From Kiloniella majae (GTDB lineage: Bacteria; Pseudomonadota; Alphaproteobacteria; Kiloniellales; Kiloniellaceae), in contig NZ_MTSZ01000011.1 of NCBI RefSeq assembly GCF_002118315.1, positions 19,824 to 83,823 on the forward strand: 64,000 bases of DNA, read 5' to 3'. Made by a program: the position numbers and the translations under genes. This document shows, in pieces, positions 27,692 to 36,688 of the stretch (positions are counted from its first letter, which is position 1; each line of letters begins with the position of its first letter). The notes beneath the pieces were generated by a model. That model made no database searches, was not told the origin of the DNA, and was given only the letters and a program-made list of their open reading frames with translations.

Positions 27692-28798
27692 CTACTGCAG
27701 AGCTTCACTCAGCTTTTTCGGGATAGGCCTGCGTAAAGATTTCTCCCAGGTCACAGCCACATTATCTTTGGTAACCTTATCATAACCAACCACAGAGAAT
27801 GCCGGAGATTCTTTATCCAAGAGCCCATAGACACCAAGCATTGCCATGGCTTGACCGATTTCATAAGGTCTGTCGGCAACCGTTCCGTACATGTTACCCT
27901 GCTTGATCATATCCAGTGCATTGTTTTGCCCGAGATCATGCGTGATAACCTTCACATTACGACGCCCCTGTGCACGCAATGCTTCAATTACGCCTTCGGC
28001 GGCGACATCCCAGGCAACATAAATCCCTTTGAGGTCCGGGTTCTGCAGAACCATTGCAGAAGCAAGTTCAAAAGTCTGCCCTTCTTCCGTAAAGCCTTTT
28101 TCTGAAGAAATTTCTATATCAGCATGGTTTTCTTGAATGGCCGTGCGAAAGGCATTATCGCGATTATTAGTGATGAAATAGCTAGCGTCATGATAGATGA
28201 AGCCAATCTTGCCTGTCCCGCCAACTGCATCGCTCATCATTTCTGCAGCTGCAACACCCATACCGTACATATCATCGGTCACAATGCCCGTATACTCGCT
28301 ATTAGGTTTATAACCTGCAATGGGATTGGATAGCAGAACAAGCTCAGTCCCTTTATCAACAGCAGGCTTGAACGCTGCCCCGCCACTGACCGGATCAACA
28401 ACCAGCGTCAGAATAATATCAGGGTTCAGTGCCAAAACATTTTCCACATCACTGGCCTGTCGTGCCGAATCAAACTGTGCATCCGTTGTTGCAACAACTT
28501 CAATGCCCAGCTCCTCAAACTTTGTCTTGGCCCCTTCTGTCACCGCATTAACCCAATCACCCGAGGCATGCCAAACAAGTGCGGCTTTGTAGTTTTTGCT
28601 TTTGACCGCAGCGGCCTCATCCGAATTAAGGGTGATATTACCAGCAGGTTGAGCCGCATTACCATTTGGGCCTTCAGGTGATTTGCTTAAATCAATTCTT
28701 TCAAGCGGTCCGGCCTGTGCCACTGAAATACCAACGGCAATCCCAGCCGCAAGCAACGAAATTCTGGATAGAGTTTTTAGTTTTTTCACACCAAGCAC
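27692..28798 (-). CDS. Periplasmic sugar-binding protein, RbsB-type
   Basis: 368 residues. A Sec signal peptide (hydrophobic LLAAGIAVGISVAQA, cleavage near residue 29) precedes a type I periplasmic-binding fold of the LacI/RbsB sugar-binding class (KAALVWHASGDW, VDPVSGGAAF, GYKPNSEY, GIYVAWDVAAEG). It captures the sugar for the CUT2 importer. The start is a GTG with GGGAG seven bases ahead. It is the first gene of the sugar operon and lies divergent to the ROK regulator, with two palindromes in the 196-base space. Confidence 0.92.
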   Translation of the reverse strand: MLGVKKLKTLSRISLLAAGIAVGISVAQAGPLERIDLSKSPEGPNGNAAQPAGNITLNSDEAAAVKSKNYKAALVWHASGDWVNAVTEGAKTKFEELGIEVVATTDAQFDSARQASDVENVLALNPDIILTLVVDPVSGGAAFKPAVDKGTELVLLSNPIAGYKPNSEYTGIVTDDMYGMGVAAAEMMSDAVGGTGKIGFIYHDASYFITNNRDNAFRTAIQENHADIEISSEKGFTEEGQTFELASAMVLQNPDLKGIYVAWDVAAEGVIEALRAQGRRNVKVITHDLGQNNALDMIKQGNMYGTVADRPYEIGQAMAMLGVYGLLDKESPAFSVVGYDKVTKDNVAVTWEKSLRRPIPKKLSEALQ

Positions 28799-28854
28799 GT
28801 TCAGTCTCCCATTTGTTATTTATTTGTTTCATTTAAGAGTATTAAAAATTTTAT

Positions 28855-28877
28855 ATTTGTCAAATATTTTGACAAAT
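28855..28877. promoter_or_regulatory. Palindromic operator candidate, sugar regulon
   Basis: Perfect inverted repeat ATTTGTCAAA/TTTGACAAAT with a three-base centre, between the divergent binding-protein and ROK regulator genes. Length and symmetry fit a ROK (NagC/XylR-like) dimer site. It lies 57 bases from the GTG of the binding-protein gene. Confidence 0.6.
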
Positions 28878-28885
28878 CATTTTTA

Positions 28886-28917
28886 TTTAAATAATTTCAA
28901 TTAGTTAATTATTTAAA
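28886..28917. promoter_or_regulatory. Second inverted repeat, sugar regulon
   Basis: TTTAAATAATT and AATTATTTAAA with a ten-base spacer; centre about 35 bases from that of the first palindrome. Very AT-rich, so chance symmetry is more likely than for the first one, but the arms are perfect over 11 bases. Confidence 0.45.
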
Positions 28918-28994
28918 TTTGCTATTTTCGTTTTACCAAGTAGATTAAAACAAACAAATTACAAATCCAAATTACAACTAAGGCATTTAGCTTC

Positions 28995-30236
28995 ATGCCC
29001 CCAAAAGGGACCAATTTAGAGCAAACAAAAGCGCACAATCTGCGTCTGGTTTTAAGTGAGATACTTTCCGGCGATGAAATATCACGTGCAGATATTGCCA
29101 AGCGCACAGGCCTGACGCGCCAAACAATCTCTAACTTGGTAGAAAAACTCCTAGAAGCAAATTTTGTTACCGAGGGTAACTACAAGAAGGGTGGCGCCGG
29201 AAAACCCTCGCGCATACTCCAGATATCATCCACCGCAGCCTTTAGTATTGGCATTCGGATTGAGATAAACAAAATTGCCATAAGCCTCGTCGATCTATCC
29301 GGAAATCTGATTCATTCAGAACATATCAACGCAACATACTCCACAGATGAAGATGTTATTCGCCTGATTGAACCGCTGTGTCTTGATGTCCTCAGAGAAA
29401 CAAACACAGATATCAGACGCGTGTTAGGCATCGGGATTATCATGGCTGAAAACGATGACAGGAATCATCGCCATGCCGTTGGTGATATCGTGACAGATCC
29501 GAAAAACATAGCGGAACTTCTCTACCAAGAACTAGACATACCTACCTTTCTTGAAACCGCCGCAGCAGCTGCTGCTTTGGCAGAATTTCTACAAGGAAGT
29601 GCCCGAAGTTTCAGAAATTTCATCTACCTCTTCATCGGTCCCGATTTATCTGCAGGTTTGATGGTCGATGGTAAAATCTATGGCGGTAGATCAGCCCGCG
29701 CAGGATCTATAGGACACCTGGTTGTAAATATAAACGGCCCCATTTGCAGCTGTGGGAATCCCGGATGCCTAAATGGGTACATATCATTGGAATCATTAAC
29801 GAATTACCTACAGAAGCAAGACAAAATACCACGTGTCCCCTATGATGTCTTCGCTAATATCCCCTCAAACGACCCGAAGATCATATCTTGGCTTGAACAA
29901 CAAGCCGAATATTTCAGGGTCGGCATAAACTCACTCGAAAATCTATATGATCCCGAAACCATTATTCTGGGCGGCGACTGCCCTGATTGGTTCCTCGAAG
30001 CGGTTATACGACTATCCAGACCTTTTATGCGCTCAATCAGTGAGAGAGGTGAGCGCGATCTGCCGCGTGTGATCAAATCACCCCATGCAGATCAGATGGT
30101 TCAAAAAGGAGCTGCAACCCTGCCAATACATGCCGCACTTGGCGAAGAAAATGCAGCCTACAAATCTCAAGCACAGTTTGGCGTTTCCTATCAACGGCTT
30201 TCAGAATTGTTAGGACATTACATCAACGAAAAGTAA
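28995..30236 (+). CDS. ROK family transcriptional repressor (NagC/XylR-type)
   Basis: 413 residues: an N-terminal winged helix-turn-helix (about 15-70; SRADIAKRTGLTRQTIS) then a ROK sugar-kinase-like domain with the zinc motif CSCGNPGCLNGY at about 252-263. The catalytic/phosphate loop typical of ROK kinases is weak, as expected for regulators. It is divergent from the sugar importer and presumably represses it until an amino sugar or sugar phosphate binds. Confidence 0.92.
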   Translation: MPPKGTNLEQTKAHNLRLVLSEILSGDEISRADIAKRTGLTRQTISNLVEKLLEANFVTEGNYKKGGAGKPSRILQISSTAAFSIGIRIEINKIAISLVDLSGNLIHSEHINATYSTDEDVIRLIEPLCLDVLRETNTDIRRVLGIGIIMAENDDRNHRHAVGDIVTDPKNIAELLYQELDIPTFLETAAAAAALAEFLQGSARSFRNFIYLFIGPDLSAGLMVDGKIYGGRSARAGSIGHLVVNINGPICSCGNPGCLNGYISLESLTNYLQKQDKIPRVPYDVFANIPSNDPKIISWLEQQAEYFRVGINSLENLYDPETIILGGDCPDWFLEAVIRLSRPFMRSISERGERDLPRVIKSPHADQMVQKGAATLPIHAALGEENAAYKSQAQFGVSYQRLSELLGHYINEK

Positions 30237-30393
30237 TCTCTAAGCGTCTTTTCTACCAAAATGCGCCCCAGAAACTGAGAAAGATCAGAATTCACACTTA
30301 ATTCTGTCTCTCGGTATTCTTTTCCTTTTGTTTCAGCGAAATCCTTTCTATAGGCTAGGTTTAAGTGATTAATGTGAATCGGTAAAAGGTACG

Positions 30394-30939
30394 ATGTCAT
30401 CAAACGGGAACTTTACTCCCCCCAAAACTGTTGTTCTCGTTGGTTTAATGGGCGCAGGAAAAACATGTATAGGTAAAAAGCTGGCGCAAGCTTTGAGATT
30501 ACCTTTTGTAGATGCTGATGTCGAAATAGAAAAGGCCGCTGGCTGTACAATTTCAGAAATCTTCGAAGAACACGGTGAAGTTTATTTCCGTGACAGAGAA
30601 CGTTTGGTTATTCAACGCCTGCTGGAAGGACCTGTTCAGATCCTGTCAACGGGTGGTGGTGCCTTCATGGACGAACTTACTCGGAATACTATAACGGAAA
30701 AGGGTATCTCACTCTGGCTCAGAGCAGATCTTGATATTCTTGTCGAGCGGACATCCCGCCGCAACCACCGACCTCTTCTTCGAAATGGTAATCATCGCGA
30801 GATACTGTCCCGACTAATCGAAGAACGGTATCCCATTTATGAACAAGCAGATATCATTACCGAATCAGAAGAAGGTTCCGCAGATCTGACGACACGTAAT
30901 GCACTGCAAGGACTTCACGATTTTTGCCAAGCTTCATAA
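30394..30939 (+). CDS. aroK: Shikimate kinase
   Basis: 181 residues. P-loop GLMGAGKT at 17-24, shikimate-binding FVDADVEIE, RDRER and STGGGAF, and the lid region RRNHRPLL. It phosphorylates shikimate at the 3-hydroxyl in chorismate synthesis. AAAGG precedes the ATG. aroB follows 51 bases later on the same strand, the usual pairing. Confidence 0.95.
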   Translation: MSSNGNFTPPKTVVLVGLMGAGKTCIGKKLAQALRLPFVDADVEIEKAAGCTISEIFEEHGEVYFRDRERLVIQRLLEGPVQILSTGGGAFMDELTRNTITEKGISLWLRADLDILVERTSRRNHRPLLRNGNHREILSRLIEERYPIYEQADIITESEEGSADLTTRNALQGLHDFCQAS

Positions 30940-30990
30940 CTGTAAATACACGATATGCCAGCAACAAAACCTATACGAAGATAGAAGAGA

Positions 30991-32124
30991 ATGACAAAAG
31001 AAACCTATGAACGGCTGACACTTGACTTAGAAGAACGCAGTTACGACATCCTCGTCGGCGAAAATTTAGTCTCCAATGCTGGCTCACATGTGCGCCCATT
31101 CATAAAGCAAAAACGAACTTTCATCATTACAGATGAAAACGTGGCCCGACACCATCTCCCTACTCTGGAACAAGCCCTTAAAGCAGAAGGCATAGAAAAC
31201 CACACTCTGGTTTTACCTTTTGGTGAACAAACCAAAAGCTTTGCTCAACTGGACCGCGTGATCGACTTTCTGCTTGAACACAATATTGATCGAAAATCCA
31301 CGCTCATAGCCTTTGGCGGCGGTGTCATCGGTGACTTGGCTGGCTTTGCTGCTGCTGTCGTAATGCGCGGTATTGATTTTATACAGATCCCGACTACCCT
31401 TTTATCTCAGGTTGATAGTTCTGTCGGCGGTAAGACAGGCATCAATACCGCCCGTGGTAAAAATCTGGTCGGAAGTTTTCATCAACCCAAACTCGTTCTT
31501 GCTGACACAGGCCTGTTAGAAACCTTACCGAACAGAGAGCTTCTTGCTGGTTATGCAGAAGTTGTAAAGTACGGACTGATCAACGATCCCGAGTTTTATG
31601 AATGGTTAGAAGACAAGGCACAGAAGGTTATTGCCGGGGACATATCCGCCCGCACACATGCCGTATTGGTTTCCTGTGCTGCAAAAGCCAAAATTGTTGC
31701 CCAGGATGAAAAAGAGTCCGGAGCACGAGGTCTCCTCAATTTGGGGCATACTTTTGGTCACGCTCTTGAAGCGGAAGCAGGCTATAATGGGTCCCTGCTT
31801 CACGGAGAAGCCATCTCTATTGGAATGGTTATGGCACACGACTTATCAGCCGAACTAGGCTTGTGTTCAGAACAGGATGCCAAAACCGTTCGCGCACATT
31901 TTGAAAATATCGGCCTTCCAACATCGACAGATTATGTGTCCTCTAATGCCTTGGGCGGAAAAAAGCTTGAAGTTTCCCGCCTGATGGATCACATGAGCAG
32001 AGATAAAAAAGTAAGTAACGGACGCCTGACCTTTGTTATGACAAAAGGTATTGGTCAGGCTTATCTGGATAACGCGGTAGACATGGCAGTGGTTTCTGAC
32101 TTTATGAAACGCTTCATTGCCTAG
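30991..32124 (+). CDS. aroB: 3-dehydroquinate synthase
   Basis: 377 residues, the second step of the shikimate pathway, converting DAHP to 3-dehydroquinate with NAD and a divalent metal. Visible are the NAD-binding GGGVIGDLAGFAAA, PTTLLSQVDSSVGGKTG, and metal ligands in the LNLGHTFGHALE region. Length is normal. It is cotranscribed with aroK and probably with the membrane protein gene 38 bases downstream. Confidence 0.96.
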   Translation: MTKETYERLTLDLEERSYDILVGENLVSNAGSHVRPFIKQKRTFIITDENVARHHLPTLEQALKAEGIENHTLVLPFGEQTKSFAQLDRVIDFLLEHNIDRKSTLIAFGGGVIGDLAGFAAAVVMRGIDFIQIPTTLLSQVDSSVGGKTGINTARGKNLVGSFHQPKLVLADTGLLETLPNRELLAGYAEVVKYGLINDPEFYEWLEDKAQKVIAGDISARTHAVLVSCAAKAKIVAQDEKESGARGLLNLGHTFGHALEAEAGYNGSLLHGEAISIGMVMAHDLSAELGLCSEQDAKTVRAHFENIGLPTSTDYVSSNALGGKKLEVSRLMDHMSRDKKVSNGRLTFVMTKGIGQAYLDNAVDMAVVSDFMKRFIA

Positions 32125-32162
32125 GTGATCGTACCGACTTATTCACAACCCCTGAAAGGGCC

Positions 32163-33431
32163 ATGGAAACAGAGTTAATTCTCGCTATTAGTGCCATTGT
32201 GGTACTACTCGCCATCTCCGCCTTCTTTTCCGGCGCAGAGACCTCAATGACCGCGTCTTCAAAGCCACGCATGCATACACTTGAGCAAAGCGGAGATAAA
32301 AAAGCACAGATTGTAAACAAGCTTTGGTCCGCAAAAGAGCATCTAATCGGCTCTATCTTGCTAGGTAACAATCTGGTCAACATCTTGGCTTCGGCGCTAG
32401 CAACATCAGTCTTCCTTAAGCTGTTCGGAGAGACCGGCGTTATCTATGCGACCTTGACCATGACAGCGCTTGTCCTTGTTTTTGCCGAGGTTCTTCCCAA
32501 AACCTACGCCCTGAGACATTCTGACAAAGCTGCATTGGCATCTGCACCAATCCTGCGCCCAATCGTCTTTATATTTGGTCCAATTGCACTGACAGTTGAA
32601 AGTATCGTTAAAGTTATCTTGGCAATTTTCACGCGCTCAGATACCGCAAATGAAATGACCGAATTTGCCGAAGAAGAGTTGCGTGGAGCTATTGACCTTC
32701 ACGAAGGTGAAGGCGAAGAGGTTCGTCATGAACGCGAGATGCTCAAATCCATTCTGGATCTTGATGACGTTGAAGTCGATGAAATCATGACCCATAGACA
32801 GGATGTGAATTCCAGCGACATTGATCAATCACCTGCCCAGGTTATTGAAGACGTCCTGTCCAGCTCATATACCAGAATTCCCTTGTGGCAAGATAAACCC
32901 GATAACATCGTTGGCGTTTTACATGCAAAAGCACTTCTACGGGCCATTCGTGCCCACGATGGAGAGCTTGATCGGGAAACATTGATTTCCATAGCAAGTA
33001 AACCCTGGTTTATCCCTGAATCAACAAGCCTTCTGGCACAGCTTCACGCTTTTCGTGATCGTCATGCTCACTTTGCCATCGTGGTTGATGAGTATGGCGA
33101 GATGCAAGGGATTGTAACGCTCGAAGACATTTTGGAAGAAATTGTTGGCGATATTACTGACGAACACGACATTGATATCGAAGGTGTTCAGACCGTTACA
33201 GAGAATGAATTTATCATCAATGGAACGGTCACTATCAGGGATTTAAATCGACAGTTTGAATGGCGACTTCCCGATGATGAAGCTGCAACACTGGCTGGAC
33301 TTATTTTACACGAAGCCCGTCAAATCCCGAAAGTAGGGCAGGCCTTTGTTTTCCACGGCATGAGGTTCGAAATTCTGGAACGCAAGCGTCATCAAATTAC
33401 ATCAATACGGGTGTCCCCAATACCGGAATAA
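32163..33431 (+). CDS. CNNM/CorC-type membrane protein with CBS pair
   Basis: 422 residues: DUF21/CNNM transmembrane domain with about four spans (1-140), a tandem CBS domain (about 200-330; VDEYGEMQGIVTLEDILEEIVGDI) and a C-terminal CorC/HlyC domain (about 345-420). The family includes magnesium exporters or regulators; the older haemolysin label is not supported by activity data. AAAGG stands ahead of the ATG. Following aroK-aroB is the usual alphaproteobacterial arrangement. Confidence 0.92.
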   Translation: METELILAISAIVVLLAISAFFSGAETSMTASSKPRMHTLEQSGDKKAQIVNKLWSAKEHLIGSILLGNNLVNILASALATSVFLKLFGETGVIYATLTMTALVLVFAEVLPKTYALRHSDKAALASAPILRPIVFIFGPIALTVESIVKVILAIFTRSDTANEMTEFAEEELRGAIDLHEGEGEEVRHEREMLKSILDLDDVEVDEIMTHRQDVNSSDIDQSPAQVIEDVLSSSYTRIPLWQDKPDNIVGVLHAKALLRAIRAHDGELDRETLISIASKPWFIPESTSLLAQLHAFRDRHAHFAIVVDEYGEMQGIVTLEDILEEIVGDITDEHDIDIEGVQTVTENEFIINGTVTIRDLNRQFEWRLPDDEAATLAGLILHEARQIPKVGQAFVFHGMRFEILERKRHQITSIRVSPIPE

Positions 33432-33467
33432 ACAAATAAAACTCCATAGCAAAAGAGGTCTGTACAC

Positions 33468-34043
33468 ATGCCCCTATCCCTGGCAGCAAAACGAAAGCAT
33501 CTGCATCAGCGACGTTATGACTTTCAGGGGTTTGAGCGTGAAGATAACCTATGGGATATCGAAGGGCGCATCACAGATGTAAAATCCTATCCCTTCGACA
33601 ATCAATTCAGAGGAACGATTGAAGCTGGCGAAGCCTTGCATGATATGTGGATCCGCCTGACAGTTGATATCAACTTTATTGTCCAGGACATAGAGGCCTC
33701 TATTGATGACAGTCCCTATGCAATCTGTCCGTCAATAACTCCAAACTTCAAAAAAATCATTGGATTAAAAGTCGGTCCGGGATGGCGGGCTGCCATTCGC
33801 CGGGCTGTTGGTGGAACCGAGGGTTGCACACATCTTGTCGAAATGCTGGGGGCAATGGCAACAGTTACCTTTCAAACGCTTTATCCCGCAATGATTAAGC
33901 ATCAGGCAAAAATAAAAGAAAAAACTATGGACGAAGGACAACCGAAAAAGCGCCCAGGTATTATTGATACTTGTCACGCCTATAGCTCTGACGGAGAGAT
34001 CGTGCGCCACGAATGGCCCGATTTCTATACCGGTACCCCCTAG
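33468..34043 (+). CDS. DUF2889 family protein
   Basis: 191 residues, soluble, no signal peptide. Conserved features of the DUF2889 group are visible: the N-terminal HQRRYDFQGFERED, WDIEGRITD, ALHDMWIRL and the GCTHLVEML segment with Cys and His. Function is unknown. It follows the CNNM-type gene by 36 bases and may be cotranscribed. It converges on the ribbon-helix-helix gene at 34080. Confidence 0.85.
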   Translation: MPLSLAAKRKHLHQRRYDFQGFEREDNLWDIEGRITDVKSYPFDNQFRGTIEAGEALHDMWIRLTVDINFIVQDIEASIDDSPYAICPSITPNFKKIIGLKVGPGWRAAIRRAVGGTEGCTHLVEMLGAMATVTFQTLYPAMIKHQAKIKEKTMDEGQPKKRPGIIDTCHAYSSDGEIVRHEWPDFYTGTP

Positions 34044-34079
34044 ATCACCGCAAGGAAACCAAGATTAAGGAAACCAAAT

Positions 34080-34439
34080 TTATTTATTTTTCGATATTGT
34101 AGGATATTGTGATGCTGGTATTGGTTTCCAGCCTCTTTTTTCCTGAGCCGCAGTTCTGAAATAAGAGAGCGTAAAAACTCTGATCGCAGCGGTTAAACTA
34201 GACTGAACCCGCCGCCCCTCAACAAGATTACAAACTTCGTTCAACGCAAGCCCCTCGCGTTCACAAATCTCGTTGAGCCCTCGCCACATCATAGGTTCCA
34301 GTCGTAAAGATGTACGTCGCCCGCGCACCGTTACATTCTTCAAAACTAATCCATTTTCTCCGGCCAGTCGTTTCATCTCCTTTTGGAGATCTCGTCGACT
34401 TTGCGAAAGAAATGACACATTATCATTTTCTTTCACCAT
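34080..34439 (-). CDS. Ribbon-helix-helix domain protein (copy 2)
   Basis: 119 residues; a lysine/glutamine-rich N-terminal 30 residues precede the GRRTSLRLEPMMWRGL RHH_4 domain, with a SSLTAAIRVFTLSYFR helix downstream. It is a clear paralogue of the 87-residue protein at 3663-3926. The ATG directly follows the TGA of bolA (TGAATG), so the pair is translationally coupled. DNA target unknown; the link to bolA suggests a role in the same stress or iron-related response, which is inference only. Confidence 0.82.
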   Translation of the reverse strand: MVKENDNVSFLSQSRRDLQKEMKRLAGENGLVLKNVTVRGRRTSLRLEPMMWRGLNEICEREGLALNEVCNLVEGRRVQSSLTAAIRVFTLSYFRTAAQEKRGWKPIPASQYPTISKNK

Positions 34440-34733
34440 TCAGAAAACATCCTTACCCGCAGAACTTATTTCTGCAGAAGTGTTGGCCTTAATTTGTAAA
34501 GCGTGAATTGTCGATGCAAGCTCTTCTTTTAACAACTCATGAACCATTCGCTGTCTGTTAACCCGATTAACACCCGCAAACTTTTCAGAAACAACTTCAA
34601 CCGAAAAGTGGCTTTCCCCGCCTTCGCGATATCCTGCATGGCCAATATGATGATGCGAATCATCTGTTACCACAAGATGAGAAGGCGATAATCCTTCCCG
34701 CAATCGCGCGTCAATTGTTTCTGCCATTCCCAT
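34440..34733 (-). CDS. bolA: BolA family protein
   Basis: 97 residues with the BolA fold pattern: helix, then LVVTDDSHHHIGHAG, SHFSVEVVSEKF and the NRVNRQRMVHELL helix. The His residues in SHHH can take part in [2Fe-2S] binding with a monothiol glutaredoxin. BolA proteins act in iron-sulfur trafficking and stress regulation. The neighbouring J-domain gene is divergent. Start ATG at 34733; an ATG two codons in is also possible. Confidence 0.93.
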   Translation of the reverse strand: MGMAETIDARLREGLSPSHLVVTDDSHHHIGHAGYREGGESHFSVEVVSEKFAGVNRVNRQRMVHELLKEELASTIHALQIKANTSAEISSAGKDVF

Positions 34734-35006
34734 GGTACTGCACCCTATTACCCATAGATATCAACTTGATAATGACGGTATAGTACCTATCAATACACCA
34801 CATTTTCAATGTAATTTAGAAAATTACCCTTAAAATGACGTTAATTCACGGTAATTTCACGCCGATATTTTTCAGTATCCACAAAAAACAAGATCATTCC
34901 TATCCATTAATCTGCCTACAGAATGTAAGCATACAAAGCCTTTGGCCTCAATTATTCCATTCGGCTGGTACTTGTATCAGGACCTAATAAGCACCATAAT
35001 TCGGGT

Positions 35007-35612
35007 ATGAAAAAATCAGTGCACGATGCTTCATTACAAACACCATGGGATCCGGCAGAAATGAAAAACTGCTGCGATGCCGAAGGTTGTGAAAATGCCG
35101 GTGAGTATCGGGCGCCTAAATCAAGGGTAAAGTTAAACAGTTACTATTGGTTTTGTCTTGATCACGTTCGGGAATACAACACAGCCTGGAACTATTGCAA
35201 AGATATGGATGTCACTGACGTAGATCGACTACGTCGTCAAGATGCCGTATGGGGAAAACCAACCTGGCCATTAAACGGGGCTGGAAAAGAAAACTACGCA
35301 AAAAAGCTGGATGACCTCGGCAAAGCCTGGCGATCGTTTGCCGGATATGATGACAAACAGTCCGAACAAACCCGAAAATTTATGCCCGAAGAAGAGCGAC
35401 AAGCTCTTCGTATATTGGGACTCGACACAATAGAATCCTTGAAACAGATCAAAAAACGCTATCTGGCACTGGCAAAAGAACTTCATCCAGACACCAATGG
35501 TGGCGCAAAAGGAGCAGAAGACCGGCTCAAAAAGGTCAATCAGGCCTATAGCCTTCTAAAAAACAGCATTTTTATAAAAGAAACACTTCAAGAAACCGAT
35601 CTGACGTCCTAG
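35007..35612 (+). CDS. J-domain protein
   Basis: 201 residues. The C-terminal 60 residues form a J domain with helix II KKRYLALAKELHPDTNGG carrying the essential HPD (about 165-167). The N-terminal part has CCDAEGCENAGEYRAP and YYWFCLDHVREYN, a Cys/His arrangement that may bind zinc. It would recruit DnaK to a specific client. Placement between bolA and cobS is a repeated alphaproteobacterial arrangement. Confidence 0.9.
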   Translation: MKKSVHDASLQTPWDPAEMKNCCDAEGCENAGEYRAPKSRVKLNSYYWFCLDHVREYNTAWNYCKDMDVTDVDRLRRQDAVWGKPTWPLNGAGKENYAKKLDDLGKAWRSFAGYDDKQSEQTRKFMPEEERQALRILGLDTIESLKQIKKRYLALAKELHPDTNGGAKGAEDRLKKVNQAYSLLKNSIFIKETLQETDLTS

Positions 35613-35649
35613 TGTAACGTCCGAGAAATAATAACACCCTAACAGCAGT

Positions 35650-36657
35650 ATGGATGCGACGATGTCCTCTAAAGTAATTGGCCATGGCGAAATGATCATG
35701 GGCGGCCCAGATACAACAGTTTCAGCGCGCGAAGCTTTTGGTATAGATAGCGATATGCAGGTACCTGCATTCAGTACACGTAACGAATACGTTCCAGTAG
35801 AAGATCCAACTTATCAGTTTGATCATGACACGACACTGGCGTTGCTCGCCGGTTTTGCCTTTAATCGTCGCGTGATGATTCAAGGCTATCACGGAACGGG
35901 TAAATCAACCCATATTGAACAGGTGGCATCCCGCCTGAACTGGCCTTGTATTCGCGTTAATCTGGATAGCCACATCAGTCGTATTGATCTTGTTGGTAAG
36001 GACGCCATCGTCCTGAAAGAAGGCAAACAGGTTACCGAATTCCGCGAAGGTTTAATGCCTTGGGCCTTACAACGTCCCGTTGCCTTGGTTTTTGATGAGT
36101 ATGATGCAGGTCGTCCTGACGTTATGTTTGTCATTCAGCGTATTCTTGAGGTCGAGGGACGCCTGACCCTTCTTGACCAAAATCGTGTAATCACGCCTCA
36201 TTCATCCTTCAGACTGTTTTCAACAGCCAATACCGTTGGTTTGGGTGACACCACAGGCCTTTACCATGGAACGCAACAGCTCAACCAGGGACAGATGGAC
36301 AGATGGAACATTGTTTCCACACTGAACTATCTTCCGCATAAAGATGAAATGAATATCGTTCTGGCCAAACACCCTGAGTATGACACCGAAGAAGATCGCG
36401 ATCTCATCGCAAATATGGTTTCTTTGGCTGATCTAACCCGGAGTGGATTTATTAACGGTGATATTTCAACGCTTATGAGCCCACGTACTGTTCTCTCATG
36501 GGCCGAGAATGCCAAAATCTTTGATAACATTGATTTTGCTTTCCGTCTCACCTTCTTGAACAAGTGTGATGAAATGGAACGACCACTCGTGGCTGAATAC
36601 TTCCAAAGATGCTTTGGGCGCGAGTTAGTAGATGGCAGTGAAAAATCTTCGTCATAA
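35650..36657 (+). CDS. cobS: Cobaltochelatase subunit CobS (AAA+ ATPase)
   Basis: 335 residues. AAA+ features: Walker [10 protein letters not shown], Walker [10 protein letters not shown], sensor region FRLFSTANT. With CobT it forms the ring that drives cobalt insertion by CobN in aerobic cobalamin synthesis. CobN is not in the window. cobST are kept next to bolA and the J-domain gene in many alphaproteobacteria. The first ATG (35650) and another at 35662 both lie ahead of the conserved core. Confidence 0.95.
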   Translation: MDATMSSKVIGHGEMIMGGPDTTVSAREAFGIDSDMQVPAFSTRNEYVPVEDPTYQFDHDTTLALLAGFAFNRRVMIQGYHGTGKSTHIEQVASRLNWPCIRVNLDSHISRIDLVGKDAIVLKEGKQVTEFREGLMPWALQRPVALVFDEYDAGRPDVMFVIQRILEVEGRLTLLDQNRVITPHSSFRLFSTANTVGLGDTTGLYHGTQQLNQGQMDRWNIVSTLNYLPHKDEMNIVLAKHPEYDTEEDRDLIANMVSLADLTRSGFINGDISTLMSPRTVLSWAENAKIFDNIDFAFRLTFLNKCDEMERPLVAEYFQRCFGRELVDGSEKSSS

Positions 36658-36688
36658 GCGACGAAGACCAAGACGGTAAGTAGCAGGT

